The notes: a model not told the origin generated them from the sequence alone. Positions 1 to 11,324 are shown, numbered from the stretch's first letter. The stretch is DNA of 64,000 bases from Microdochium bolleyi (GCA_001566295.1 KQ964250.1:682001-746000), one strand, 5' to 3'. Numbers and translations: made by a program.

Positions 1-1526
1 GCCTGGAATGAGAAGAGAGAGCGAAGGAGGCTATGCCGTGTTTTGCATGGCGCCGGCGCACACGAGACTTGGACGGAGCAGCTTGGTGTGGGAGATGGGG
101 AGCTTGAGTGGCGCCAGAGCTGCAGCTCGAAGCTCTGGTGCCCGGAGCTTTGCGTGCACTGACGTCAACATGAGACAACCCCACGATTGTTACATAATAC
201 GCGTATGCACATATGCCATGCCTACCACTTCTTCCCAGCACGTCTTGGGGTTGTTTTTGTTTTTGTTTGGTTTGGATCACCATAGCCGTGTCCAATCCTC
301 CTTCAGTATTTGGCATGCATAAGGTCGGAGGAATGCAGCCCGCCGAAGTCACTTGACCATGAGGAATCCCTTGTCAAGCAAGCACTCCAGAGAGCCACGG
401 TTCTGTGGCCTAGACCAGGGTCGTGCAGTGCATTCAGCATTAAGATAATGATGCCAGCCTGGATTGGGTGTTGCATGGTGTGGCATGGCTGGGGGTGGTG
501 AGAACCTGTCGACGTACGAGTTGATGACGTGGTCGCTCACAGGAAGTCGTTATCGCACTGCATACAATATACGCGACGGCGTAAATCAACCATCTTTCTC
601 CAGGAACTGGGGTCCTGCATGTAATGCAGTCCAACCAAGCCGCCCCGGATCCAGCCCCCGAGGTGAGCCTTCAGACCCATCTCCACGGGTATAAGGTTGA
701 GGGCAGGTCTGAAACGAAACAACCAGCCCCAGAGCCGCCTGGATGCAAGGGACAGCCCCAGGGTCGGTGACAGGCTTGAGCGATTGGCCACCACTGGAGG
801 ATCGCCGCTGCCAGGGCGTACAGCCTCGCCTGTACTCGCCAGTCACAACACGCTGTGCGCGCCAGGCCTCACACCAGAACCCTTGGGCATCTTGACGCCA
901 TAACGCGAGACATCTTTCTTCACCTGTCCTCCTCAGCTGCCCTCAAAGTTTTTGCTTGGCCCTCTCGCCCGAGCCAGACTCTGGCGGGACACGTGCTGGG
1001 GCTTGTCCAAGGAAAACCTTGTCTCGTCTCCGGCGACCACCGATCCGCGCAACTCCTCCGCCAAGCTGCACCGGACCGCGTGGCGTATCGGGAGCCGCTC
1101 TGCCTAACCGTGCCCGGCATTTGGACATCGCCTCGTTCGAGCAAGAGTCCTACACGTCCCGCGCTTGTTTGCTCTGCACTATCCGATCTTGAATTTTGCT
1201 TCCTGCCAATGTCACTGCCCCTCCGCTCAAGCCACCGCCCACATCAAGAGACGGGCCGGCCGTGATGACAGACCACTGCAAGGGGGGCGACAAAGGGACC
1301 CCCTTAGCTCCAATGGTCGACTTCTATAAGATCGCACAAACAAGCCACCTCCTCATACTCAACCTTGTTTGCCACGGACTCTACTTTTTCTTGTCCTGCG
1401 TGGCTCACCGTGAAACTCTGAGACCCCTTTGTACATCACTCTACATATGGCTTCGACGGCCGTAATATTGATGACCTGATTCCTGATCCTTCAAAACTCG
1501 TCAGACTCACGCCAAAAATCCTCAGC
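1..1526. other. Intergenic, upstream of LPMO gene
   Basis: No open frame here resembles a known family, and frames on both strands are short and mutually overlapping. The left part has a (TTTTTG)-like tract near 252-272. The right part should hold the promoter and 5' leader of the LPMO gene that starts at 1527. Confidence 0.6.
1325..1330 (+). promoter_or_regulatory. Candidate TATA element of LPMO gene
   Basis: TATAAG lies about 200 bases before the LPMO start codon and is followed by pyrimidine-rich sequence that would suit a transcription start. This is a motif match only; no transcript start is visible. Confidence 0.25.
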
Positions 1527-2369
1527 ATGTATGCCAAAGGCATTCTCGTGGCCCTCGCTGGCGCGGTCTGCGTTGCTGCCCACGGCTTCATAGAAAAGAT
1601 CACCATAGGCGGGAAGGGATTTGACGGCTACAACCCCAGCAATGCTCCGTAGGCCCACCCCCTCCATCGTGCACAGCACCAGTGATCGAAGCATACAGAT
1701 TTGCATCAACTGACCTGCTCTTTTTTGCCCAGCTGGACTCCGAATCAAGGCAGCATCGGATGGGAGAACTGGGCCACCGACACGGGCTTCGTATCGGCAA
1801 AGAACCTGCAGAACCCAGACATCATCTGCCACATCCGGGGCAAGAACGCGCCCCGGATCGCCAAGATCAAGGCCGGCGGCACCATCTCCCTGAAGTGGAC
1901 GAGCTGGCCGCAGTCCCACCACGGGCCCGTGATCGACTACATTGCCGACTGCCGCGGGGACTGCCGGACCGTCGACAAGAGCAAGCTCGAGTGGGTCAAG
2001 ATTGCCGAGATGGGCCAGCTCGAGCTCGGCCGGGGCTCCGGCAGCACGGGCAGGTGGGCGGACGACTTGCTCTTCGGCTCGGACATGACGTGGAAGGTCC
2101 GGATCCCCAAGCAGCTCGCGCCGGGCCAGTACGTGCTGCGCCACGAGATCATTGCCCTCCACGAGGGCCACCTCGACGGCGGCGCCCAGTTCTACCCGCA
2201 GTGCGTCAGCCTCAAGGTCACCGGCGCCGGGAAGCAGGTGATCCAGGGCGGCGTCGTCGGCACCAAGCTGTACAAGCAGAGCGACCCGGGCGTGTTCTAC
2301 AACATCTACAACGACGAGCGGATGCCCAAGTACAAGATCCCAGGGCCGGCGAAGTGGAAGTATGCCTGA
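1527..2369 (+). CDS. AA9 (formerly GH61) lytic polysaccharide monooxygenase, secreted
   Basis: Copper-dependent LPMO that oxidatively cleaves cellulose or related beta-glucans outside the cell. Two exons, 1527-1648 and 1733-2369, with a GTAGGC...CAG intron, give 252 aa. Residues 1-18 form a signal peptide ending VAA, which leaves His19 as the mature N-terminus; this is the first ligand of the AA9 histidine brace. The second histidine is H103 in the SHHGPV motif, and the axial tyrosine lies in the QFYPQC motif near the C-terminal half. The RHEIIALHEG segment typical of AA9 is present. There is no CBM1 or linker; the protein ends shortly after the catalytic domain (IPGPAKW). Catalytic-domain length is normal. 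Substrate and C1/C4 regioselectivity cannot be told from sequence. The next gene downstream on the same strand is a regulator-like protein. Confidence 0.95.
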
Positions 2370-2947
2370 ACGGGTTCTGTAGTTGCTATTTCTCTCCTTG
2401 TTTTGGCTCGTGGAGGAGCCACTTGGCAGTCTCTTCAAGGCGTCATAGTCGCTTGTCTCCTCGGTCGTCTTTTTCGTTGTACATATAAATGTATGTCCTA
2501 GGCTGTCAACCTTGGGTTCTCAGGAAGAACAAGCGAGCCTTGCGGCATCCTTCGTTTGCCAGTTGGTCAGACACTATCAAACTTGCCTTCTGGTGAACAC
2601 CTTGCTCCTCTTTGGGTTGTTATGTTGACACCTCGCCTTGAACGAGAATGCCGCCCGTGTATGTAACGTCGATGTCGTTCCGTATTGTAGCAGCTGCAAC
2701 TCCCTTAACTCCGTCGGGCCAGTATCTCCACAATCTCCTGCTGCAGGGGGACTGGCCCGTCCCACTGCAACCCTGGAAGCTTAGCCCCGTGGGCTAGCGC
2801 ATCTGCATGTAAGACGACGACCCCGGGGTGCCATTCTCTCTCCCTCTTTCTCAAAGGTACCAATCTCTAGCCTTCCTCATAGATACTGTTCTGCAGACAC
2901 GTGATGAAGCCTGAGCCGCCGCCGCAGTTGCAGTTGCAGTCGCTCCA
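2370..2947. other. Intergenic between LPMO and regulator
   Basis: Holds the LPMO 3' UTR (TATAAATGTA near 2484 is a possible polyadenylation context) and the 5' leader of the next gene. No gene is seen. Confidence 0.6.
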
Positions 2948-5301
2948 ATGGCAGGCTTCCAGTTCGTCGTGTTCGGCGACGAGCAGCCCGACACACGCCG
3001 GGCGATCCGCAGCCATGTCATGAGGGGCAAGAATGCAGGGCGGAAGCTCCCGCCGCGGCAGCCGAGCAGGAAGAAGAACAAGCGAGGTGGTGGTGGTGCT
3101 GCTGCTGTGCTCGATATAGAGGGAGGAGGGACCATCAGCGACGAGCCAGTCCGCAATGGCGCAGATGATCATGGTGCTACCAACGACAGAGCACTCGCAC
3201 AGTCGGACGACGCCACGCCGGTGCTCCTCGTCAACGAGCAGCGCAGGGCCCAGCTGTCCGTCGCCAGCCTGTCCGAGCTCAAAGGGTTACCGCGGATGGT
3301 TGGGCATGAGCTCTCGTGGAGGCCGTTCCCGGCCGGCTTCACGGCCGAGTCTATCGATCTGTTCCGATTCTGTGAGTCTGCGTACCTGCTTGTTTACGCG
3401 TATAACAGCCGAACCAACGAGCGAGAGAGAGACCATGGCTGGCGTATTAATGTCTGCCTCAACAGTCTACTTCTCTCTAGCCTGCACGTCCGACATCCCA
3501 CCGTTCTGCCGGCCCAAGGACCGTCGCGGCTCCTTCTTCTGGCAGTTCTCCTTCCTCGACGAGGCATGTAAGACTAGTCGCCCTCTCATTTCTCGTTTAA
3601 TACTGAACACAGTCATCCCGGGAGGTTCTCCTATGGCTGATCATTTCTTGTGAAACCCCCAAAAAAGTCATGCACAGCATGATCGCCATCATCGGCGCCC
3701 TGCGCGAGGAGTCCCTGCCGCCCACGAGGCACGCCCCGCGGCTCATTCTCTCGCACGTCTCCCGCGGCCTGCACCTCGTCAACAAGCAGCTCCAGTCCGC
3801 AAGTGATAGCGGCGGAGGGATAGTAGAAGGAGGACAAGGAGCAGGTGATAACAGCACAGGGCAGCAGCAGCACCGCCAGCAGAGCTCGGTCTCGAACGCC
3901 ACGATAGCCTCGATCCTCCTGCTGTCCATGTACGAGCGCCTGCGCGGCGACTACGGCCGCGCGCGCGTGCACCTGCACGGCCTGAAGCGCATCATCGTCG
4001 ACCTGCGCGGCGGCATGGCCCAGCTGCGCCGCACGCGCGGGCTCGCGAGCAAGATCTGCCGCATCGACATCGACCTGGCGCTGCACTCTGGCGCCGGGAC
4101 CGTGTTCTCGGCCGCCGAGGCGGCGCCGGCGATGTATCTCCAGCAGCAGGAAGAAGGAGCAGCAGGAGGCAAGGTGCCGCCCTTCATGACGGGTGTACCA
4201 CCGGAGCCAGTGACCGCGCCGCACAAGAGAGGCGAGTGCGAGGACGCGATAGACGACGGCTACGGCGCCACGGCGCAGCTGAGCCCGCGGTACGGCGAGC
4301 TCATGCGCGACCTGCTGCGCCTGACGGCGTTCCTCAACGGCACGGCGGGGCGGCCGGTCCTGGACGTGTACGCCCTCGAGGCGCTGCTGGTCAACATGTG
4401 CTACCGCATTGTCGAGCTGCGGCCGCTGGGGCAGAGCAATGCCAGGGCGGCGGCAACGAGTTCGCACGGCGGCAGCCCTCGCCGGGGCAGAAGTACAAGC
4501 TCCGAGAGCGACTTCGGGCAGTCCCCTTCCGGGCGCTCCCACGACTCCTTCTCATCCGGGACATCGCCAACGCCAGCGTCACCAACTAAAGCGCCCGGGG
4601 TCAGCAGCATCGACGACGCGTGCCACCTCGGCATGGCCGCCCTCATGACGACCCTGATGCTCGAGTTCGGCGCGCAGCTCGTCACGCACGACCTGCTGCG
4701 CTCCTCGCTCCGGGCGTCCGCCGCGCGGCTGGCCCGCAGCGGGGTGCAGAACCTCCGCGCTGCGCTGTGGCTGTGCTTCGTGGGCGGGATCTCGGTGTTC
4801 AAGGTCCGGCAAAGCAAGCCGGGCATATCAGGTCGCAAGCAGAACGGGAATACATCAGGTGGAGGACATGATAGCTGTGGTGCAGACGACAGCTCTTTGA
4901 CCGGCAGTACCGCTAGGGACAGCAGGAGTGAGAATGGCGATGGCGATGATGGCACATGGCTCCTTCCGCAGATACACGAGCTCGCGCAGGACCTTGGCCT
5001 TGATGCCTCCCGCTCGTCGTCCTCCTCCCCTTCCTGGCCAGCAGTGCTCTCCGTGCTCAGTGACTTCCCCTGGGTGCACTCGCTGCACGACAAGCCAGGG
5101 CAGGCGCTCTGGGATGCCGCTGTCGCCATGGCAGCAAAAAATCATGCCGACTTCAACAGCTGTCAAGCTCCGCCATGGGTTGGCTCTACCGGAGGGGGCG
5201 AAGGAGCAGAAGGGAATGCGGCGAAGCTCAGACCCCTACGCACCCTCACCCACGAGGCGGGCTTGACGTTGTCTCATGCCAGGCATGGCGTGTGGCGATG
5301 A
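2948..5301 (+). CDS. Fungal-specific transcription-factor-domain protein lacking a Zn2Cys6 cluster
   Basis: Three exons, 2948-3371, 3481-3567 and 3668-5301, give 714 aa. The N-terminus FQFVVFGDEQPD followed by TRRAIRSHVMRGKNAGRK and a lysine/arginine run is the short basic RSHVM-type motif found in a large family of filamentous-fungal proteins often annotated as transcription factors. The following region (WRPFPAG, then IPPFCRPKDRRGSFFWQF and the long helical part from FMHSMIAIIGAL) resembles the fungal_trans_2/DUF3468 region. No CX2CX6C cluster is present, so DNA binding is unproven. Low-complexity Ser/Gly/Gln insertions are common, especially around residues 230-260 and in the C-terminal third. 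Targets are unknown. The adjacent LPMO on the same strand is suggestive context only. Confidence 0.8.
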
Positions 5302-5948
5302 GTGCGGACAGTAAACAGCATGTGGGCTCCTCGCTGTGATGTTCCAGCGAAATGAAAACTCGACCAGGAAGCTGACATCCTAGGTAGGCATGGGAGACCG
5401 CATCGCATAGTAACGGCGCAAGAACATGAGAGGCTCAGTCAGACGAGGTGAACGTATCCGCGCGGTAGGACATCACTCTCCGCTCACCTTGAGCCAGGAT
5501 ATAAATATTACCTGTACATTATACAATATTCCGTGATGTTGAACTTAGCCATCAAGCCAGAAAGGGGAGACAGGGGAGGAAAGCCACGACCATAACCCAT
5601 GAATATACATATGTGCCTTGTAAACGCCAGATGAAGAACAGAAATTGAAGAGAAGTAAGCCACCCTAAACAAAGTAAGCAACCGCATTGCTCAGTTGTTG
5701 TCCCACAAAACGCCGCCTAGCAACTCGTTCCAAGAGTGCCACCAGGTCCTCCTCCCCTGTCCGAGAAAATGGTATCGTCCCGTTTGATATATCCGTACAC
5801 CGTGCAGCGTGGCCGAAGTAATACGACCAGAATCTTGCTAGTACAGCAAGACTTTGTTTGTAGATATTATTGCCGATTCCGTGCTGGGCAATGAACGTCA
5901 CGAGGCCATTGACCGAGCGCATATACCGGGGCATTGCCCGTGCAAGAA
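5302..5948. other. Convergent intergenic region
   Basis: Lies between the regulator (+) and the adenylate kinase (-), so it should hold both 3' UTRs. An AT-rich stretch around 5500-5535 (ATAAATATT, ATTATACAATATT) suits polyadenylation. No gene is seen. Confidence 0.6.
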
Positions 5949-6785
5949 TCATGCGAAGCGGCGCTCGAATTCCTTGAAGAGCTTGGGGCTGATCTCGTCG
6001 CTGCTCATGCCCATGACCTCCCACAACACTCCCTTCTTGGCGTAGTGCTCGAGCAGAGGCTCGCTAGTCTCCTCGAATTTTTTGAACCGAGCGCGATATG
6101 TGGCTTCGTCATCATCGGCTCGCCGCACGAGCTTGTCGCCTGTGATGTCGTCGTAGCCAGGGTTCTTTGGTGGGTTGAACGAGGTATTGTACACGCGGCC
6201 GGAGGGCTCGTGGACCCAGCGAGATGAGATGCGCTCCATGATCACGTCAAATGGAGTTTTCAGAGAGACCACCCAGTTGATAGGGACAACGCCGTCGAGA
6301 TTTTCAGCTTGGGTCGCTGTGCGGGGGAAGCCGTCGAGCAGGAAGGAGGCGGCGGGGTCATCTGATGCTTGCGAGGACAAGGTTGCGCCTGCGTTGGGGT
6401 TGATGTCGAGTGGTAGCATGAGCGAGTCAAGACCGTTGGTGGCAGGAGGCTCACCAGCGGCCATTGTAATCGGCTGGGCGCTGGATGCACCGCTTGCCGA
6501 GAACGCGACGAGGTTTTCCTGCACACCAGCGAGCCAACCGCGGTGGCCGAGTTCGTTCGTGATGAGGCGGAGGATCAAGTCATCGGAGACGAGCCCGCCG
6601 GACTTCATAGTTTTCTCGACATGGATGCCGAGGGGTGTGCGCTTCTTGACATTATGACGAAGGAGGTCGCCAGAGGAGATGGCCGACAGTTGTGGGAAAC
6701 GAGAGAGCAGCCTCTCCGACTGCGTACCTTTGCCCACTCCGGGGGCACCGACAAGGATGACGCGAGCGGCTCTCCGGAGGCGCAT
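5949..6785 (-). CDS. adk2: Mitochondrial GTP:AMP phosphotransferase (adenylate kinase 3 type)
   Basis: Transfers phosphate from GTP to AMP in the mitochondrial matrix. Single exon, 278 aa, from MRLRRAARV. The P-loop GAPGVGKGTQ is at residues 13-22, the NMP-binding part begins SSGDLLRHNV, FLLDGFPRT is the core strand motif, and the LID begins SGRVYNTSFNPPKNPGYDD. The LID lacks zinc cysteines, as expected for AK3. About 60 residues rich in Ser, Ala and Pro are inserted just before FLLDGFPR, which makes the protein longer than the roughly 220 aa of animal AK3. The Arg-rich start could act in import. The frame stays open for 129 codons upstream (to 7172), but that part is Pro/Ser-rich and looks like leader, so I chose the Met directly before the conserved core. 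Confidence 0.92.
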   Translation of the reverse strand: MRLRRAARVILVGAPGVGKGTQSERLLSRFPQLSAISSGDLLRHNVKKRTPLGIHVEKTMKSGGLVSDDLILRLITNELGHRGWLAGVQENLVAFSASGASSAQPITMAAGEPPATNGLDSLMLPLDINPNAGATLSSQASDDPAASFLLDGFPRTATQAENLDGVVPINWVVSLKTPFDVIMERISSRWVHEPSGRVYNTSFNPPKNPGYDDITGDKLVRRADDDEATYRARFKKFEETSEPLLEHYAKKGVLWEVMGMSSDEISPKLFKEFERRFA

Positions 6786-8541
6786 AGTATGCTGGGGATC
6801 AAGACGTAGATGGCTAAGTGCTGCTTGTGAGTCTAGGTCGATGCGACAGGATGACGAGAAGGCCGAGGGACGGTGGGCGCAAGGTTGAAGTGGGAAACCT
6901 CGAAAGTCAATAAAGGCCGGCGACGAGGGGGAGCGGGCGGGTAAACCTCGATTGCGGCGGCCAAGATTCGGTTGGAGCTTGACAAGCGGGACAATGGAAT
7001 AGGCCGACGCAGTGCAGGGCCAGGGGTACAGAGTAGGGTAATTAGTAGGGCCGGTATCGCGGGGAAGCTGAGAGCAGGGGGGTTCCGGACGTGGCGGGCG
7101 AGGGGATCTTGTTGGAGTGGCGAGACGGAAGCCAAAGGGACTCGCAAGCCAGACGAGGATCAGCGCAGGCAAGATCTACGCGGGGAGGCGAGGGTGTCCC
7201 GAGAGATGAGGCACGTGGAAAGAGGGCGGGCACGCCGCGGGTGGAGGCGTTGCTGCCGCTGTCGTCTCGCTAAAATGTTGAGGGGAAGTGGTGGTGGAGG
7301 CGCGAGTCTGGCTTGTTGAAGAGCACCCAGGCTCCGGCGTCGGGGCAGGAGGTCCCACGCCACCGCGGCCGGTCCTGATCGTTCTTGCTGGGCCGGCTCT
7401 CCATAAGCCCGGGCAGAAGCCCTTCCGCGGCCCAGCTCGTGCCCACAAGTTGGACTGTCTGGTTCAAGAGTAGGACAACCACATCTCGCGTGCATTCGAG
7501 GCAACGAAGTGCAGGGTCGCGCCCACGGTTGTTTTGATAACGGCACAATGACGTGCGCAAGGCCGGCGCATGCTTCGGGAGGCTCGGCGCACTCCAATCA
7601 ATCGAGGATCGCGTGTTCTCCACGTCTCCCTGTATTGGGCCATACTTGGCCGAGGTCCAGCGTTGCTTCGCCATCTCGAACTCCGTACTTTGCCCATCTG
7701 CTCCATCACGTGTCGTGAACTTCCGTTCAACCATGGCATCCTCAAGTACCGACCACCCGGCTGCAGCTCTTGAAGTGACATTCCGGCATCGTCCGAAACC
7801 CTGCTCACATGCGGCTCCGCCTGTCAATGGCAAGACGCTTGCAAGCCCTTTATGAATCAATCGAATGGCGCCCTCCCGAGGCACAAGCCGAATGACCGAC
7901 GGAATACCCTGATGACAGCGTGCTTATGTCGTACTTTCCGAGGCTGGCCGGGCGCAAGAGCACATGTCACCAAGTAGAGCGGCAGCATTATGCCACACCA
8001 CTGCGGTCAGATCAAGGTCACCGCGCCTGTGAGTTGCAGTCCCACGAGGCGAAACGAATAGCTTCAACCAGCATATCGTCATCCAGTTTTCTATTTATGT
8101 CATCGTTCGAAGCACTTACCACCACTGGACATAGTCGAGGATCGGTGACGTAGTTGTTGACCTCGAGCCAGCCCTTCCTTATGGTCATCAAGAAGGGCTA
8201 GAACCGCGGATCAAATGCACCAGACAGGGTCGCAAACATATCGGTCGCTCAGTAAATCAACGCTCGGGTTTATCCAGAACGTTAAGCTAGACGCGTCGAC
8301 AACGCTCGACTTCGTAATAGTCGAGACTCGGTACTATTTTGTATCCATGGTGTCGCCCGCGTTCGTGCCGTGGCGGGAACGCCCCAGCCAGCGCAAAAGC
8401 ATGCCACAGAATACCAAGTTTCCTCAATCGTACAACACTGTTACATCCTCAGAGAGCTCGACCTACGTCATGCGCAGTCTTTCATCCTCTCGTGCCATAT
8501 CCCGTTCGTCATGTCCACAGCTCCCTCTTTGTTTCCTCCGC
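6786..8541. other. Intergenic between adenylate kinase and TIM10
   Basis: Contains the adenylate kinase 5' leader and promoter on the left and the TIM10 3' UTR on the right. Several frames of 60-200 codons overlap on both strands (for example 7270-7884 on -), but none shows a recognisable domain or intron structure. Confidence 0.5.
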
Positions 8542-8909
8542 TTAGAACATGCCGCCGCCGCCTCCTTGTTGCGATTGTTGTTGCATGTGGTCCGAGATCT
8601 TCATGTGGACGTCAAAGAACTTGGCCGCGCAGCGGTCGAGGCACACGCTCTCGCCCTTGTTGAGCTCGCTCTCCCGGTAGTCGTTGGGGACGCACTTCTT
8701 GGCGCACGCGCGAGTGAGGCTATATATATGAAAAATAAGTGACCAGTCAGCGGATGAGTTCTCAGAGAAGGGTGACCTGTTCGGGGAGAGTTTGGTGGTG
8801 GGTGAGCGTACCGGGACATCATGTCTGTGAGCATCTTCATCTCGGCCTCGGCGGCGGCAATCTTCTCGGCCGACGAGGGCTGGGGTCTTCCGAATCCGAG
8901 GAACGACAT
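8542..8909 (-). CDS. tim10: Mitochondrial intermembrane-space chaperone Tim10
   Basis: Small TIM chaperone that, with Tim9, escorts hydrophobic carrier and beta-barrel precursors across the mitochondrial intermembrane space. Two exons on the minus strand, 8812-8909 and 8542-8719, give 91 aa, the usual length. The twin CX3C motifs are C38-C42 (CAKKC) and C59-C63 (CLDRC), spaced by 16 residues as in small TIMs; they form two disulphides and are the Mia40 import substrate. The N-terminal helix contains AEAEMKMLTDMMSR and the tail is Gln/Gly-rich. The intron begins GTACGC. The start is the only Met before the conserved helix. The gene is divergent to the mitochondrial LysRS gene. Confidence 0.96.
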
Positions 8910-9542
8910 GTTGGCTAGCTTCCGAGGTCTCGATGGGCTTGTATGATGTGGGTGAGGTCGTCGCTTGGTTACTGATATGTCGTCAACCTGGGCGTGGGAC
9001 CGCTATCGAATTTCTTGAGTGTATGCCACCACCACCAAGGTCTTGACTGGCAGATCAAGCTCAAATTGACCGGTGTTGTCTTGAGCTGGCAGGCGGTGGG
9101 ACTTCGTCCGTGGCGGAAGCGCTGCGAAAGTGGGCACCTCGGGTGTAGGTGGACCGCACTGGCAGAAAAGTACCAGTATTTGACCACCTGCAAGCTCAGA
9201 GCTCTTCCTCCACCTTGCAACATTCTATTGTCCCATTCCCACAAAGCCAGGATCTCAGACAACCACGGAAGTGGTCTGGCGCAGATGTTTCAGTGGCTGC
9301 TTGTTCTGCTCCTATGATAGAGACATCTGGAAACGAGGTAAGCCACATACATGCGTGACAAACACGATGCCCGTCGGGCTTTGGAGTGATGATACTGCTT
9401 TGATTAGAACCGTTGCGACTGACACCCATTCGTGGGTGATTGATCACAATTAGCCAGCATATCTGACCAAACATGCCCCTTCTGATCCTTCCCGAGTCGT
9501 CTCTACGCTCGATGCGTGTTACTGACGACTTCCCAAGGCACC
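8910..9542. promoter_or_regulatory. Shared bidirectional promoter region tim10 / mitochondrial LysRS
   Basis: This 633-bp stretch separates two divergent start codons, both of nuclear genes for mitochondrial proteins. It holds no credible gene. I could not identify a specific conserved operator in it; the promoter role is inferred from gene arrangement. Confidence 0.5.
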
Positions 9543-11324
9543 ATGAGCTGTCGACCGTCCCTCCGATTCTTGCGTCCGCCGGCGTTGGCTTCGCCTGCAA
9601 GCAAGCTGCTTTACCTGCGGTTCTACTCTGTTGCACGTCGATTGGCCGCCACTAATACTCATGTCGCTGCTCCATTGCCCTCTCGCTCGAGTTTGCGGCT
9701 CGTCGCGTCGTGGGCAACTCGTCTCAACTGTCGCCATTATGCCAAACAAAGTGCCAGTGACATTGATGAGGCGGACCTTGGAAGCAGAGTGATCATTGAG
9801 AAGAGGATTAAGAAGCTGCAGGAGCACGACGCTGTTCAATACCCCCGGATCGCACGGCATGATAATTGTATGAGGATACCTGACTTTGTGGCCAAGTACG
9901 GCACGGACGACGCCGCGCACGACGGCAAGGTCGTGGTGCTGCAGGGCCGGGTCGTGTCACGCCGCGCGCAGGGCTCGAAGCTTGTATATCTGGATATTGT
10001 CGGCGAGTACCAGAAGGTGCAGGTGAAGTCGAGCCTTGCCGAGCTGCGTGACGTGACTGGGGAGGATTTCAAGCGTTGCTTTCACCCGATCTTGCGAGGC
10101 GACATCGTCGAGGTGTCGGGTATCGCTACGCGCTCCAGCACAGGCGAGCTCACGCTACAGGCCTCGAAACTGCCGACTGTCCTGACTCCGAGCCTCGCGC
10201 CGCTGCCACGAAAAGTCCAGAACGACGAGACCCGCGTCTTGAACAGGCATGTCGACCTGCTCGTGAACAAAGAGAGCGTCAATGTGCTGCGTGTCCGCTC
10301 CCACGTCGTCCGAACAATGCGCGACTTTCTCCACGAGAGGAACTTCCTCGAAGTCCAGACCCCGATCATGGCAGACTACGCGGGCGGTGCTACAGCAAGG
10401 CCATTCCTCACCACGGCGAACGAGTTCTCGAGCAAGGATCTGGCGCTGCGGATTGCGCCGGAACTGTGGCTGAAGCGGCTGGTCGTCGGCGGGATGGACA
10501 GGGTGTTCGAGATCGGCCCTTCGTTCCGCAACGAGGGTCTTGACAACACGCACAACCCAGAATTCACGACCTGCGAGTTCTACTGGGCCTACGCTAACTT
10601 GGCGCAGTTGACGACTGTCACGGAGCACTTCATCCGCTCACTCTTTACCTCAGCGAAGGCACTCCACGAACGCCTGGGCCGGGATACGGTATTGCCCACG
10701 CTACCCAACGAGGACTTCGCCTTCCCACAGTTCGCCTTCATCCCGACCCTCGAGCGGATCCTCGACATCAAGTTCCCCGATCTCTCAAATGACACCGCAT
10801 TCGACGAGCTCGTCGCCCTGCTAGGCGAGCGCATCCCGCCCGCAGTTAGGCAGGAGCGCTCGCTGAGCCGGCTCCTCGACCACCTTGCGGGGACATACAT
10901 CGAGCCCTTCTCCATGACGACGCCCATCTTCATCACGCACCACCCAGCCTGCATGTCGCCGCTGGCCAAGTCCTTCACGTCAGATGGCCAGGCCATCTCC
11001 GCCCGCGCCGAGCTGTTCATCGGCGGCCGCGAGATCGCCAACATGTACGAGGAGGAGAACAGCCCCTTTGAGCAGCGGCGCAAGTTCGAGGCGCAGGTCG
11101 CCGCGCGGCAGCACAGCGGCCTGGACGCGCAGGAGACCCCCGCCGAGGTCGACGAGAGCTACGTCCAGGCGCTCGAGTACGGCCTGCCGCCGACCGGCGG
11201 CTGGGGTTGCGGTGTGGACAGGCTGGTTATGCTGCTGGCTGGCACGCAGCGGATAGGCGACACGCTGACTTTCGGAAGTCTGCGGAATGTGGTCAGCGTG
11301 TCGCAGGCGGTCAGGAGGACCTGA
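9543..11324 (+). CDS. msk1: Mitochondrial lysyl-tRNA synthetase (class IIb)
   Basis: Charges mitochondrial tRNA-Lys. Single exon, 593 aa from MSCRPSLRFLRPP. An in-frame ATG nine codons upstream (9516) also exists. The first ~70 residues are rich in Arg, Ser and Ala and poor in acidic residues, as in a matrix-targeting presequence. The anticodon-binding OB fold follows (VVVLQGRVVSRRAQGSKLVYLDI). The class II core has motif 2 (FEIGPSFRNEGLDNTHNPEF) and motif 3 (GWGCGVDRLVML). The ending TLTFGSLRNVVS is typical for LysRS. The presequence-like N-terminus favours the mitochondrial over the cytosolic enzyme. Confidence 0.94.
   Translation: MSCRPSLRFLRPPALASPASKLLYLRFYSVARRLAATNTHVAAPLPSRSSLRLVASWATRLNCRHYAKQSASDIDEADLGSRVIIEKRIKKLQEHDAVQYPRIARHDNCMRIPDFVAKYGTDDAAHDGKVVVLQGRVVSRRAQGSKLVYLDIVGEYQKVQVKSSLAELRDVTGEDFKRCFHPILRGDIVEVSGIATRSSTGELTLQASKLPTVLTPSLAPLPRKVQNDETRVLNRHVDLLVNKESVNVLRVRSHVVRTMRDFLHERNFLEVQTPIMADYAGGATARPFLTTANEFSSKDLALRIAPELWLKRLVVGGMDRVFEIGPSFRNEGLDNTHNPEFTTCEFYWAYANLAQLTTVTEHFIRSLFTSAKALHERLGRDTVLPTLPNEDFAFPQFAFIPTLERILDIKFPDLSNDTAFDELVALLGERIPPAVRQERSLSRLLDHLAGTYIEPFSMTTPIFITHHPACMSPLAKSFTSDGQAISARAELFIGGREIANMYEEENSPFEQRRKFEAQVAARQHSGLDAQETPAEVDESYVQALEYGLPPTGGWGCGVDRLVMLLAGTQRIGDTLTFGSLRNVVSVSQAVRRT

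Noticed and set aside
7270..7884. 204-codon open frame on the minus strand between adenylate kinase and tim10
   Set aside because: No domain, overlapping frames of similar length on the other strand, and no splice signals that join it to anything; probably chance in GC-rich sequence.
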